A DNA stretch of 8,469 nt, taken from assembly GCA_014382645.1 (NCBI GenBank), contig JACNJI010000326.1, forward strand, positions 1-8,469, given 5' to 3'. The translations under genes and the position numbers were made by a program. Below, piece after piece: positions 1-6,300 of this stretch. The notes under the pieces are model-generated. The model was not told the DNA's origin. It did not search any database and saw only the letters and a program-made list of their open reading frames with translations. Numbering within the stretch: the stretch's first letter is position 1; the number at the start of each line of letters is the position of its first letter. Origin of the DNA: Verrucomicrobiota bacterium (GTDB lineage Bacteria; Verrucomicrobiota; Verrucomicrobiia; Opitutales; Seribacteraceae).

Positions 1-1426
1 GCAAGTCCTGTTCGGCGGGATGGGAGAGGTGGGGGTTTGGGGCGGGCCAGAGGGGTGGGGGGTTGAGAGGGGTGAGGTCGAGTCGGCGGTTTTCGATGCG
101 CAGGGTCGGGTAACCTTCGGGGTGGCGATGGTAAAGGTCGCCGTGCTTGGCGAGGATGGGTTCTTGGATCGGTTCGGGCCATGCGGAAAGACCTTTGAAG
201 TAGTGATGGCCGTTGCGCTCGACGTGCTCGATGCCGAGGGTGGCCATGATTGCGAGATCTTGGAGGAGTGCGATAGGACCGACGTTGGCAAGGTCTTCGC
301 CCGAGAGGTGGACGGGGCGTTCCCGTGAAGCTCCCGCTTGGGCGAGAGTAGCGGCGTTGGCGATGCCCTTGACGATCCCTTTGCAGTTCTTGTGACTGGA
401 GCCATCGTAGCCTAGGGTGAGAGCAACGGGAAGGGAGTCGAGAGTTGCGTCGGCTTCGTCGATTATGAAGGAGGGGCGTTCGGGCCAGTTGGCGAAGTCG
501 TCGGCGACTTCGGGAGCGAAGGTCTCGTCGCGGTGGGCGGGTTGCTCGACGAGAAGCAGGCCGGCGGCGAGGAATGTACGAACCTTTTCATCCTCACGCC
601 AAACTTCCCAGTGTTCTCGAAAGGCGGCGATGCTTGCGTATTGCTCGTTTCCGTCGAGGGTGAAAAGGGCTTGCGGACCGAGAAGCCCGGCGATGGCACG
701 GAGGCGGGGAAGATCGATGCCGAGGTCGCCGCAGACTTTTATTTTAAAATAATTTAATTTATAAGAGCGTATGCAGGACTCGAGGTCGAGGGGCAGAGTG
801 TCGTCTGCACGGGTTTCGTCGGTGACGTCGTCGGTCGTCAGGGGATCGCCGAGACCGATGGTATGGCGAGCGATGATTGTAGCCCGTGGTTTTTCGGGAA
901 GAGCTTCGGCGAGAGAAAGATCGTTTAGCTCCGGGCGAACGTCGCCAAGACGGATGCCAATCAGGTTTTCGCGGATGACTTCGTGGATAGGGTGCCCGAG
1001 GTGGCGGCAGAGGGCATCGAGCAAGGCACGTTCCACGAGGCTTACGCCGAGGTTGGCGAGAAGAGGCGGATGCCCTTCGGCGGAGGCCCAAGCGGCTTGT
1101 TCGTCGTAGAGGTTTCGCCAAAGGTTAAAGAAGGTGGCGGAAGGGGAGGCGAGGGCGACGTTTACAGCGTTCTCGATGACGGCGAGCATGGCGGGGAGGT
1201 CTTGCTCGAAGGTGGTGTCGGGTGCTTTCGTGAACCACTTCGGCGGCAGACCTTCGGAGGTGATGCCGTCCGCGAGGGTTCCGTTTACTTCGACCTTGGC
1301 TTGCAGGACGAGGTGGGGCAGGGCGGTGAGGCTGGCGATGCCGTACTTGAAGGGGAAGCGCGTCCGCATGGGGAGGACGCGGAAATCGACCTGCTTCAGG
1401 TCGAGCGTGGGAAGGGTGGCCGTCAC
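1..1426 (-). CDS. Enolase-superfamily (mandelate racemase/muconate lactonizing-like) enzyme, 3' end outside window
   Basis: The frame is open for 475 codons from a GTG at 1426-1424 to the left edge, so the C-terminus is missing. The enolase-superfamily active-site series is visible in order: KxK in FKIKV (K228, K230), the metal ligands D258 (LDGNE), E294 (VEQP) and D323/E324 (IIDEAD), and a later lysine in NCKGI (K349). This is the layout of the muconate-lactonizing/dipeptide-epimerase subgroup, whose members abstract a proton alpha to a carboxylate and then epimerise, cycloisomerise or dehydrate. Residues 1-130 look like the capping domain and 180-400 the barrel. At more than 475 residues it is longer than the usual 350-400; the extra length includes a C-terminal stretch with HYFKGLS and HGDLY. 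GTG is chosen because it overlaps the upstream TGA (GTGA, 1426-1423) and no better start exists. Superfamily membership is secure; the substrate is unknown. Confidence 0.9.
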   Translation of the reverse strand, partial: MTATLPTLDLKQVDFRVLPMRTRFPFKYGIASLTALPHLVLQAKVEVNGTLADGITSEGLPPKWFTKAPDTTFEQDLPAMLAVIENAVNVALASPSATFFNLWRNLYDEQAAWASAEGHPPLLANLGVSLVERALLDALCRHLGHPIHEVIRENLIGIRLGDVRPELNDLSLAEALPEKPRATIIARHTIGLGDPLTTDDVTDETRADDTLPLDLESCIRSYKLNYFKIKVCGDLGIDLPRLRAIAGLLGPQALFTLDGNEQYASIAAFREHWEVWREDEKVRTFLAAGLLLVEQPAHRDETFAPEVADDFANWPERPSFIIDEADATLDSLPVALTLGYDGSSHKNCKGIVKGIANAATLAQAGASRERPVHLSGEDLANVGPIALLQDLAIMATLGIEHVERNGHHYFKGLSAWPEPIQEPILAKHGDLYHRHPEGYPTLRIENRRLDLTPLNPPPLWPAPNPHLSHPAEQDL

Positions 1427-2427
1427 TTCCCGAGGTAAAGATCGCGTCCTGCGGCGAGGGCGGCGATCTTGCGGTCGGCCACGGAACGCTTGAGCATCCA
1501 AAAACCACAGTCGGGGTGAATCCAGCGGATTCGTCCCTCCCCGAGCTTGAACTCCGCTTGTTCGAGGGCTTTGGCGACTTCGTCTGCCGTCTCGACTTGG
1601 TTTGCCTTTACGTCGACCACCCCGATGCCGAGTGCGATGCGGTCGTCTACTTTGGCGAGAGATTCTAGATCTTCGCTCGGACGGTGGGCAAGTTCCAGGA
1701 CGACATGGTCGGTTCGAAGGGCATTTAGGAAAGCAAGCAAGGCTTCCCAAGTTCCTCCCTGGATGGTTTGACCGCCATAGTTGCCGAAGCAGAGGTGGAC
1801 GGCTTTTTCTCCTTCGAAGGCATCGAGAATACGATTGATGGCCTCGGCGGCAAGTGGACCATGGGCGGGGTTCCCGGGAACGTTTGCCTCGTCCACCTGC
1901 AGGCAGGCACAAGATAGGGAGGAGGCTTGCTTGGCAAGTACGTCGGCGAGGCCGAGGGTGAGTTTCTCGAAGTCACCGTAATGAAGGTCCAAAAGGGTAC
2001 GGGCCAGCATGTAGGGAGAAGTTACGGTGAACTTGAAGGCGCCGCCCGCTACGCTTGCAGCTCGCGAGCAATCTTCCGGAAGGTTCAGTACGCCCTCGTC
2101 TAACTCGCTACGCACGATGCCGGCCGGCTTGGCCCGAAACCCCATCTCTGCCTTGGCCCGAAAGGCTTCGTGGTCTGCACGACCGATTTGGGAGTCGATG
2201 CCCCCGAGCTTGCCCGTAAAGTATTCGATCATGCCGTTGGTGTCGGGATGATTGACGTCAAAGCGATACAATTCGCCGTCGGTCGGAAGATCGACGCCAG
2301 CGTCGCGCTGGGTGGCGAATATGACGCGGGTGGCATCTACTAATGATTGTTCGTTTGGGTAGGCGGCAAGCCAATCGGGAACGGGATAGGAACCAACGGT
2401 GGAAACTTGAATGCGTGGAGCGCTCAT
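1423..2427 (-). CDS. Core MetE-type (cobalamin-independent) zinc methyltransferase, methionine synthase C-domain family
   Basis: This 334-residue protein matches the catalytic C-terminal half of MetE and lacks the N-terminal folate-binding half of full-length MetE (about 750 residues). The zinc ligands are all present: H211 and C213 in HLCFGNYGG, E245 in VLELAHRP, and C307 in HPDCGFW. The N-terminal STVGSYP (residues 9-15) and LQVDEAN (176-182) correspond to the family's GSfP and IQIDEP motifs that contact the thiol substrate. The family transfers a methyl group to a zinc-activated thiol, classically homocysteine to give methionine. Stand-alone cores (the MesA-MesD type) use donors other than methyl-folate. 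Here it lies between a symporter and an enolase-superfamily gene, which suggests a catabolic or salvage methyl transfer rather than housekeeping methionine synthesis; that is inference. It starts 19 bases after the symporter stop and overlaps the next gene by GTGA. The full-length name metE would be misleading. Confidence 0.88.
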   Translation of the reverse strand: MSAPRIQVSTVGSYPVPDWLAAYPNEQSLVDATRVIFATQRDAGVDLPTDGELYRFDVNHPDTNGMIEYFTGKLGGIDSQIGRADHEAFRAKAEMGFRAKPAGIVRSELDEGVLNLPEDCSRAASVAGGAFKFTVTSPYMLARTLLDLHYGDFEKLTLGLADVLAKQASSLSCACLQVDEANVPGNPAHGPLAAEAINRILDAFEGEKAVHLCFGNYGGQTIQGGTWEALLAFLNALRTDHVVLELAHRPSEDLESLAKVDDRIALGIGVVDVKANQVETADEVAKALEQAEFKLGEGRIRWIHPDCGFWMLKRSVADRKIAALAAGRDLYLGK

Positions 2428-2437
2428 AATAATTAAT

Positions 2438-2451
2438 GGTGAAGGATCACC
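2438..2451 (-). other. Small intercistronic hairpin between symporter and MetE-like gene
   Basis: In the mRNA sense the sequence is GGTGA, loop TCCT, then TCACC: a perfect 5-bp stem with a 4-base loop. The symporter's TGA stop lies in the 5' arm. The MetE-like ATG (2427) follows 10 bases after the stem, across an AT-rich linker with no Shine-Dalgarno site; the nearest purine-rich run (AAGGGG, 2457-2452) lies upstream of the hairpin. A role in coupling or partial attenuation of downstream translation is possible. The stem is short enough to be chance. Confidence 0.3.
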
Positions 2452-4087
2452 CCTTGGCTTTGATTATCCTGCGGAACTCGTCAATGCGCTTTTGCGGTAC
2501 TTTTTTCGTTACTCGGCTTACGAGACCGAACACGATTGCGTTGGCAGCGATGCCTATGGCGCTGACGTGAACGATCTTCGTGATACCGAAGCTCCATTCG
2601 GGTTTTATTGTTAGAAGGAGGACCAATCCGATGCCTGCGGTCAAACCGGCGATAGCTCCTTGACGGGTTCCCTTGTTCAGAAATAAGACGTCGATGGCGA
2701 TAGGGAGTAACTGACTAGAGAAGGCGATGGCCAATAGCATGAGTTGGGATATGAGTTCTAGCGGATTAAACGCTCCCGCCTTTTGACTCCACTCCACCAA
2801 CGCGACCGCAGCCATTGTCGCTAGCACAATTACGATTCGCCCGACCCATGTCCTTTCTCGCTCGTCGGCTTGCGGGCGGATGAAACGGTCATAGACGTCG
2901 CGGGTCAGGACGGCGCTTAAGGCGTGCAAATTGCTGTCGGCAGTGCTCATGGAGGCAGCCAGTACTGCAATCAAAATCATAGTTACCACAACTGCGCCGA
3001 AAGTAATGCCCAGCATCTCAGGCACCACCCGCTGAATCATGACGATGACAATTTGGTCCACCTCGCTTGATTTCGTTCCGACCGAAGGATGCGGAATGAT
3101 TCCCTCTGCCGTGATTTCAGGCGGGAAAAGGACTTGCCCACCTAAGGCTACGAGCATGATGCCGAAGATAAAGCAGACTGGCAAGACGACTGAAAATACG
3201 AGTGCCGATTTGCGTAAAGTATTCGAATCCTTGGCTGCGTAGAAACGCATCCATTGCCCTGGCTGTATGATGGATCCGAGAGAGGCAAAAGCACAAATCG
3301 TGAAGAGCATCCCTGCATTCCACTTGTCTGAATATCCGGGAGCGGAAAGAGCCTTCGCGGGAAGTGCCGAAACCGCCTCGAAATAGCCGCCGAGACCACC
3401 GAAATATGCGATGGTGGCAAGACCTGCCACCAGCATGCCGAAAATTAGTAGGATGCCTTGGATTACATCCGTCCACGCCACCGAACGCATGCCTCCTACC
3501 AGCACATAGACCATGGTCAGGAAAGAAAGAGCCCACACGCCAGTCTCGTACATCGTGCAAGAGCTTCCGAAAAATTCCAGAGGTGGCGTTTCGGGAAAAA
3601 GACGTTGGGCGAGGTAACCGCCCGCCTTGATTTGCATGATGACGTAGGGCAACACGTAAAGTGCACTCGTGGCCGCCGCCAAAAGTCTTACCTCCGTTCC
3701 GCCGTAATAATCTCCGACTAGGTCGGCTGGTGTTACATAGCCCCTGGCCTTGCCTAGTTTTCGGATGCGGTCGCCAAGTAAATAAACGGCGGCTCCGGCT
3801 ACTGGAAGGTTGAGGGCGAACAGAAAGAAGCTGACACCGTCCCGATACACCACCCCGGGAATGCCCAGCAACGCAGCGCTGGAGAAAAAGGTGGCCATGA
3901 TCGTGAGCGAGGTGACGATTGCGCCCTGCCCGCGTCCGGCGAGGTAGTAGTCTTCCTCCGTCGCCTTTCCCTTACGGTAACCGAGGTAACACAACCAGAC
4001 CAGTAGCAGCATGTATCCCCCAAGCATGAAATGGGGAAGATGCCCTCCTGCGATATCGGTGATTGCGAGAATGTGAAAATGACTCAT
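2447..4087 (-). CDS. Sodium:solute symporter (SSS/SSF family)
   Basis: This 546-residue protein is an inner-membrane, sodium-coupled importer with about 13 hydrophobic segments, the first at residues 20-37. Family landmarks are clear: EDYYLAGRG (45-53), after the first helix; GGMRSVAWTDVIQG (198-211), the SSF signature; and AASMSTADSNLHALS (377-391), the serine/threonine-rich helix that holds the sodium site in this family. The soluble tail (about 527-546) is basic. Length is typical for the pantothenate/proline/sugar-type symporters. The start is fixed by the ATGA overlap with the small membrane gene upstream (4087-4084), and there is no separate Shine-Dalgarno site, so translation is probably coupled. 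Its operon with an aldo/keto reductase, an enolase-superfamily enzyme and a MetE-like enzyme suggests it imports the substrate those enzymes use. The solute, whether a sugar acid, another carboxylate or an amino-acid derivative, cannot be read from sequence. Confidence 0.93.
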   Translation of the reverse strand: MSHFHILAITDIAGGHLPHFMLGGYMLLLVWLCYLGYRKGKATEEDYYLAGRGQGAIVTSLTIMATFFSSAALLGIPGVVYRDGVSFFLFALNLPVAGAAVYLLGDRIRKLGKARGYVTPADLVGDYYGGTEVRLLAAATSALYVLPYVIMQIKAGGYLAQRLFPETPPLEFFGSSCTMYETGVWALSFLTMVYVLVGGMRSVAWTDVIQGILLIFGMLVAGLATIAYFGGLGGYFEAVSALPAKALSAPGYSDKWNAGMLFTICAFASLGSIIQPGQWMRFYAAKDSNTLRKSALVFSVVLPVCFIFGIMLVALGGQVLFPPEITAEGIIPHPSVGTKSSEVDQIVIVMIQRVVPEMLGITFGAVVVTMILIAVLAASMSTADSNLHALSAVLTRDVYDRFIRPQADERERTWVGRIVIVLATMAAVALVEWSQKAGAFNPLELISQLMLLAIAFSSQLLPIAIDVLFLNKGTRQGAIAGLTAGIGLVLLLTIKPEWSFGITKIVHVSAIGIAANAIVFGLVSRVTKKVPQKRIDEFRRIIKAKG

Positions 4088-4320
4088 TCGTCAAGATCGT
4101 TTCCGTTTGTCCAGAGCCTCCCGTAGGCCACCAACACCACCCCTGCTTGTACAAAAAACCAGAACGACGCCCAAGCGAAGAGCACGGGCATGCCGAGAAA
4201 CGTAGTGGATGAGGGATTGTCGGTCGATGGGTTTACCAGATATAAACCCGGTCCCGGTCCCATAATAAGGGCGAAGAGAAAAATCGACGCGAGAATTTTA
4301 CTTAGCCGAGTCTCCAGCAT
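4084..4320 (-). CDS. Small two-helix membrane protein, DUF3311-like partner of the symporter
   Basis: The protein has 78 residues and two membrane helices (about 9-29 and 44-66), joined by a short loop with NPSTDNPSSTTFLGMPVLFAW and followed by an acidic tail (NDLDE). Small two-helix proteins of the DUF3311 and DUF997 (YhdT) types sit directly upstream of SSS symporters and are thought to be accessory subunits. The 'P-x(n)-lGMPxlF-W' pattern and the ATGA overlap with the symporter fit that class best. The start chosen is the ATG at 4320-4318, because AGGAG lies four bases upstream. A TTG at 4332 would extend the protein by four residues, but it overlaps the previous gene's stop and has no ribosome binding site of its own. 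Family assignment is by pattern memory, not a search. Confidence 0.75.
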   Translation of the reverse strand: MLETRLSKILASIFLFALIMGPGPGLYLVNPSTDNPSSTTFLGMPVLFAWASFWFFVQAGVVLVAYGRLWTNGNDLDE

Positions 4321-4324
4321 CGTA

Positions 4325-4329
4325 CTCCT
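4325..4329 (-). promoter_or_regulatory. Shine-Dalgarno site AGGAG for the small membrane protein
   Basis: AGGAG at 4329-4325 lies four bases before the ATG at 4320 and shares its first A with the aldo/keto reductase TGA stop (4331-4329). It is the clearest ribosome binding site in this operon and decides the start of the small gene in favour of ATG over the TTG at 4332. Confidence 0.65.
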
Positions 4330-5312
4330 CAATAAGGTCCTCGAATGTGAGGCGTCACTCTTTCGTAATAGAAGGCTTTGAGCTTTTCATGAAGTTCGTC
4401 GGGGAGGGACGGCAGCTTTGAAGCGGAGGCGTTACCTTGAGCTTGCTCCGCGCGACTCGCTCCCGGGATGATCGTCGTGATGCCGTCGAAATCGAGTATC
4501 CATCGCAGGGCCATCGTCGCCATGCTCATGCCTTCAGGAACGAATTGCTTTAGCTCATTCGCCAGTTCCGTACCTTTGTCTAAGCCGAGTCCCGCGAATG
4601 TTTCGCCGACGTTGAAGAATTGACCGTCTGCGTTGAAACCTCGGTGGTCGTTCTCTGCGAAGGTGGAATTGGATGAAAGCTTGCCCGACAAAAGTCCGCT
4701 GGCCAGCGGCAACCTGACTATAATTGCAATATTCATCGCCTTCGCCTTTTCGAATAGTATTTCGGCCGGTTTACGGCGGAAAACGTTGAAGATGATTTGG
4801 AGAGAGGTCAGACCGTCTTGTCCCATGCAAATCAGGGCTTCCTCCATGCTCTCCACGCTCACGCCCCAGTGACGGATTAAGCCGGCTTCCTGTAGTTTTC
4901 GCATTTCGTCAAACACTTCTCCTTGTCTCAAAACTTCAGTCGGGAGACAATGTAGTTGCGTGAGATCAAGGCTTTCCACCCCAAGATGTTTGAGCGAGTC
5001 TTCCGTACAACCGCGTAGATTTTCAGGTGTTAAGTTATCAGGGAACATATGGTCGCGTCGACCCAGCTTGGTCGCGACGAATAGCTCATCCGGATTTTCC
5101 TTAAGGAACTTCCCAATCAGCTGCTCGCTCCTTCCACCTCCATACACGTCTGCGGTGTCGAGGAAGTTGACGCCACTTTCAACTGCTGCTCGCAAAATGT
5201 CCAAGGCTTCTGCTTCATCGAGATCGCCCCAGCAATCACCACCCAGCTGCCAACAACCGAGCCCCACCTCTGAGACATGAAAATTACTATTACCGAAAAT
5301 TCGTTTGTTCAT
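4329..5312 (-). CDS. Aldo/keto reductase (IolS/YcsN-like)
   Basis: This cytoplasmic NAD(P)H-dependent oxidoreductase of 327 residues has the usual length of the AKR family. The catalytic tetrad is intact: D52 and Y57 in FLDTADVYGGG, K82 in VATKLG, and H121 in LTQLHCLP. The N-terminal VSEVGLGCWQLGG (13-25) is the first barrel strand and turn, and IIPGASRAEQAQGN in the last 50 residues is the cofactor-phosphate region. The enzyme interconverts an aldehyde or ketone and an alcohol; related proteins act on sugars, inositols or small aldehydes. It is the first well-supported gene of the minus-strand operon, and the small symporter subunit follows with its binding site overlapping this stop. The ATG at 5312 has no Shine-Dalgarno site in the AT-rich sequence before it, but it does overlap the end of a possible 38-codon ORF (ATGA). 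The substrate is probably linked to the imported solute, which is inference. Confidence 0.92.
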   Translation of the reverse strand: MNKRIFGNSNFHVSEVGLGCWQLGGDCWGDLDEAEALDILRAAVESGVNFLDTADVYGGGRSEQLIGKFLKENPDELFVATKLGRRDHMFPDNLTPENLRGCTEDSLKHLGVESLDLTQLHCLPTEVLRQGEVFDEMRKLQEAGLIRHWGVSVESMEEALICMGQDGLTSLQIIFNVFRRKPAEILFEKAKAMNIAIIVRLPLASGLLSGKLSSNSTFAENDHRGFNADGQFFNVGETFAGLGLDKGTELANELKQFVPEGMSMATMALRWILDFDGITTIIPGASRAEQAQGNASASKLPSLPDELHEKLKAFYYERVTPHIRGPY

Positions 5313-5425
5313 GAAATTAAATAAGAAGCGATGAAAGTGACTTCCTTGAGATCGTGCAAGTTCGGAAGGGCACCTTTGGTCTGGCCGAAATGCTGAGTTC
5401 CGGCATTGTCCGAGACCTTTTCCAT
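5309..5425 (-). CDS. Possible 38-residue leader ORF coupled to the aldo/keto reductase
   Basis: The ORF runs from ATG at 5425 to TGA at 5311-5309, and its stop overlaps the reductase start (ATGA). The peptide begins MEKVSDNAG and ends TFIASYLIS, and I do not recognise it. Points in favour: ATGA overlaps recur elsewhere in this window, the reductase has no ribosome binding site of its own, and about 58% of the third codon positions are G or C. Points against: the length is short enough for chance, there is no Shine-Dalgarno site before its ATG, and it fills a divergent intergenic gap that must also hold promoters. The frame stays open about 10 codons further upstream, then meets a stop. It could be a leader peptide, a small unknown protein, the remnant of a longer gene, or chance. 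Confidence 0.35.
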   Translation of the reverse strand: MEKVSDNAGTQHFGQTKGALPNLHDLKEVTFIASYLIS

Positions 5426-5445
5426 GGCTGAGGAATAGTTAAATA
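5313..5445. promoter_or_regulatory. Divergent intergenic region between the two operons
   Basis: These 133 bases separate the aldo/keto reductase operon (leftward) from the membrane protein/phosphoesterase pair (rightward), so promoters for both are expected here or just inside the flanking genes. I found no convincing -35/-10 pair for either direction. The region holds an imperfect inverted repeat (CTTCCTTG, 5341-5348, with CAAG then GGAAG, 5357-5369), and its two ends are AT-rich. No regulator gene is present in the window. Confidence 0.4.
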
Positions 5446-6300
5446 GTGAACTCCTTCAACAATCATTACTCTTACGCTCGCTTGGCATGGGGTCTGCGCT
5501 GGGTCATCTCCTTGCAGTGTTTCGGTTACGCCGCCTCGCTTGTGGTTCCTTCTCATCTTAATAGCTGGTTGTTGCCTTTACAAGGGGACGCCTTTGCCGG
5601 AGCAGTGGACGCAACTCTTGCCCTAATACTTTGGCTGTCAGGTTGTGCGCTTCCTTTTCTAGGCCGTGCATCTTTGCCGACCTCCCAAGCTCAATGGTCA
5701 TGTCCTGTCGCTAGATGCGATGCTGCATTGCTATGCTTTGTAGCCGGATGGGCTTTTGCCAATTCGGTTTTTTCATGGCAAATGAATATTGAAGATGAGT
5801 TTGCCGCAACGGATCCTTTTGGCCACGCCGTTCGCTTTGTCGCTCCCGTCGTGTTGCTTGCCTTCGGGACAGGGAGAGGTTCCTACCTCACACTTGAGTG
5901 GCTCTTGCGCATTGCGATTGCTTCCACCTTCATCGGGCATGGTCTAGCCGCGTATTGGTTGAAGCCCGGCTTTGTGGACTTGATCGTTGGCACAATGGAT
6001 ACTTTTTTGGGGGATGACTGGCGATTGGCAGGGCAACGAGAAAGCTTTACTCTCGTCATGCTGCCTTGGATCGGCCGACTTGACTTTCTATTAGCCGCAT
6101 TGATTTTGATCCCTTTCAAACGCTTACGGACAGTGGCCTTGTGGATGGCGATTTGGGGCTTCGTTACAGCGGTTTCCCGTGTGACGGCTTTTGGCTGGGA
6201 ACGCTGGCCCGACATTTTGATCCGTATGGCCAACGGTGGATTACCCTTGCTGCTTTGGCTTGAATGGAAAACCTCGTCTAACCGTCCGCCCTCCTTATGA
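5446..6300 (+). CDS. Multi-pass inner-membrane protein, possibly DoxX-like
   Basis: The protein has 284 residues with seven or eight hydrophobic segments (about 14-35, 52-72, 92-112, 128-141, 152-170, 212-224, 228-247 and 260-272). Segment five carries RIAIASTFIGHGLAA, and the late segment reads FVTAVSRVTAFGWERWPDILIR. The 'TFIGHG' pattern and charged residues inside late helices recall DoxX-like membrane proteins, but this is a weak resemblance and no function follows from it. The GTG start is supported by GAGGAA (5430-5435), ten bases upstream, and by a stop shortly before it in the same frame. The gene ends in an ATGA overlap with the metallophosphoesterase, so the two are co-translated and likely work at the same envelope. 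Cysteines are scattered (C25, C67, C86, C91, C97), with no thioredoxin-type motif. Confidence 0.8.
   Translation: MNSFNNHYSYARLAWGLRWVISLQCFGYAASLVVPSHLNSWLLPLQGDAFAGAVDATLALILWLSGCALPFLGRASLPTSQAQWSCPVARCDAALLCFVAGWAFANSVFSWQMNIEDEFAATDPFGHAVRFVAPVVLLAFGTGRGSYLTLEWLLRIAIASTFIGHGLAAYWLKPGFVDLIVGTMDTFLGDDWRLAGQRESFTLVMLPWIGRLDFLLAALILIPFKRLRTVALWMAIWGFVTAVSRVTAFGWERWPDILIRMANGGLPLLLWLEWKTSSNRPPSL

Noticed and set aside
737..764. Ribosomal frameshift or slippage site in the A/T run
   Set aside because: Runs do not exceed four identical bases, the pattern is not a standard slippery heptamer in the reading frame, and the frame continues correctly on both sides.
20..1493. Several long plus-strand frames (for example 20-328 and 983-1438) and minus-strand frames in other phases over the first 1.4 kb
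   Set aside because: They are shadows of the minus-strand enolase-superfamily gene, which has intact active-site motifs through one continuous frame. Long spurious frames are expected opposite a GC-rich gene.
4321..4332. TTG at 4332 as start of the small membrane protein
   Set aside because: An AGGAG site is correctly placed for the ATG at 4320, and the TTG overlaps the upstream stop codon without its own ribosome binding site.
5313..5445. Short plus-strand ORF starting with ATG at 5331
   Set aside because: It is only 21 codons, with no ribosome binding site and no link to the downstream gene's start.
5317..5556. A 79-codon minus-strand frame crossing the divergent region
   Set aside because: It overlaps the start of the membrane protein gene antisense and has no start signal. 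The 38-codon frame in another phase ends exactly at the reductase start and is the better candidate.
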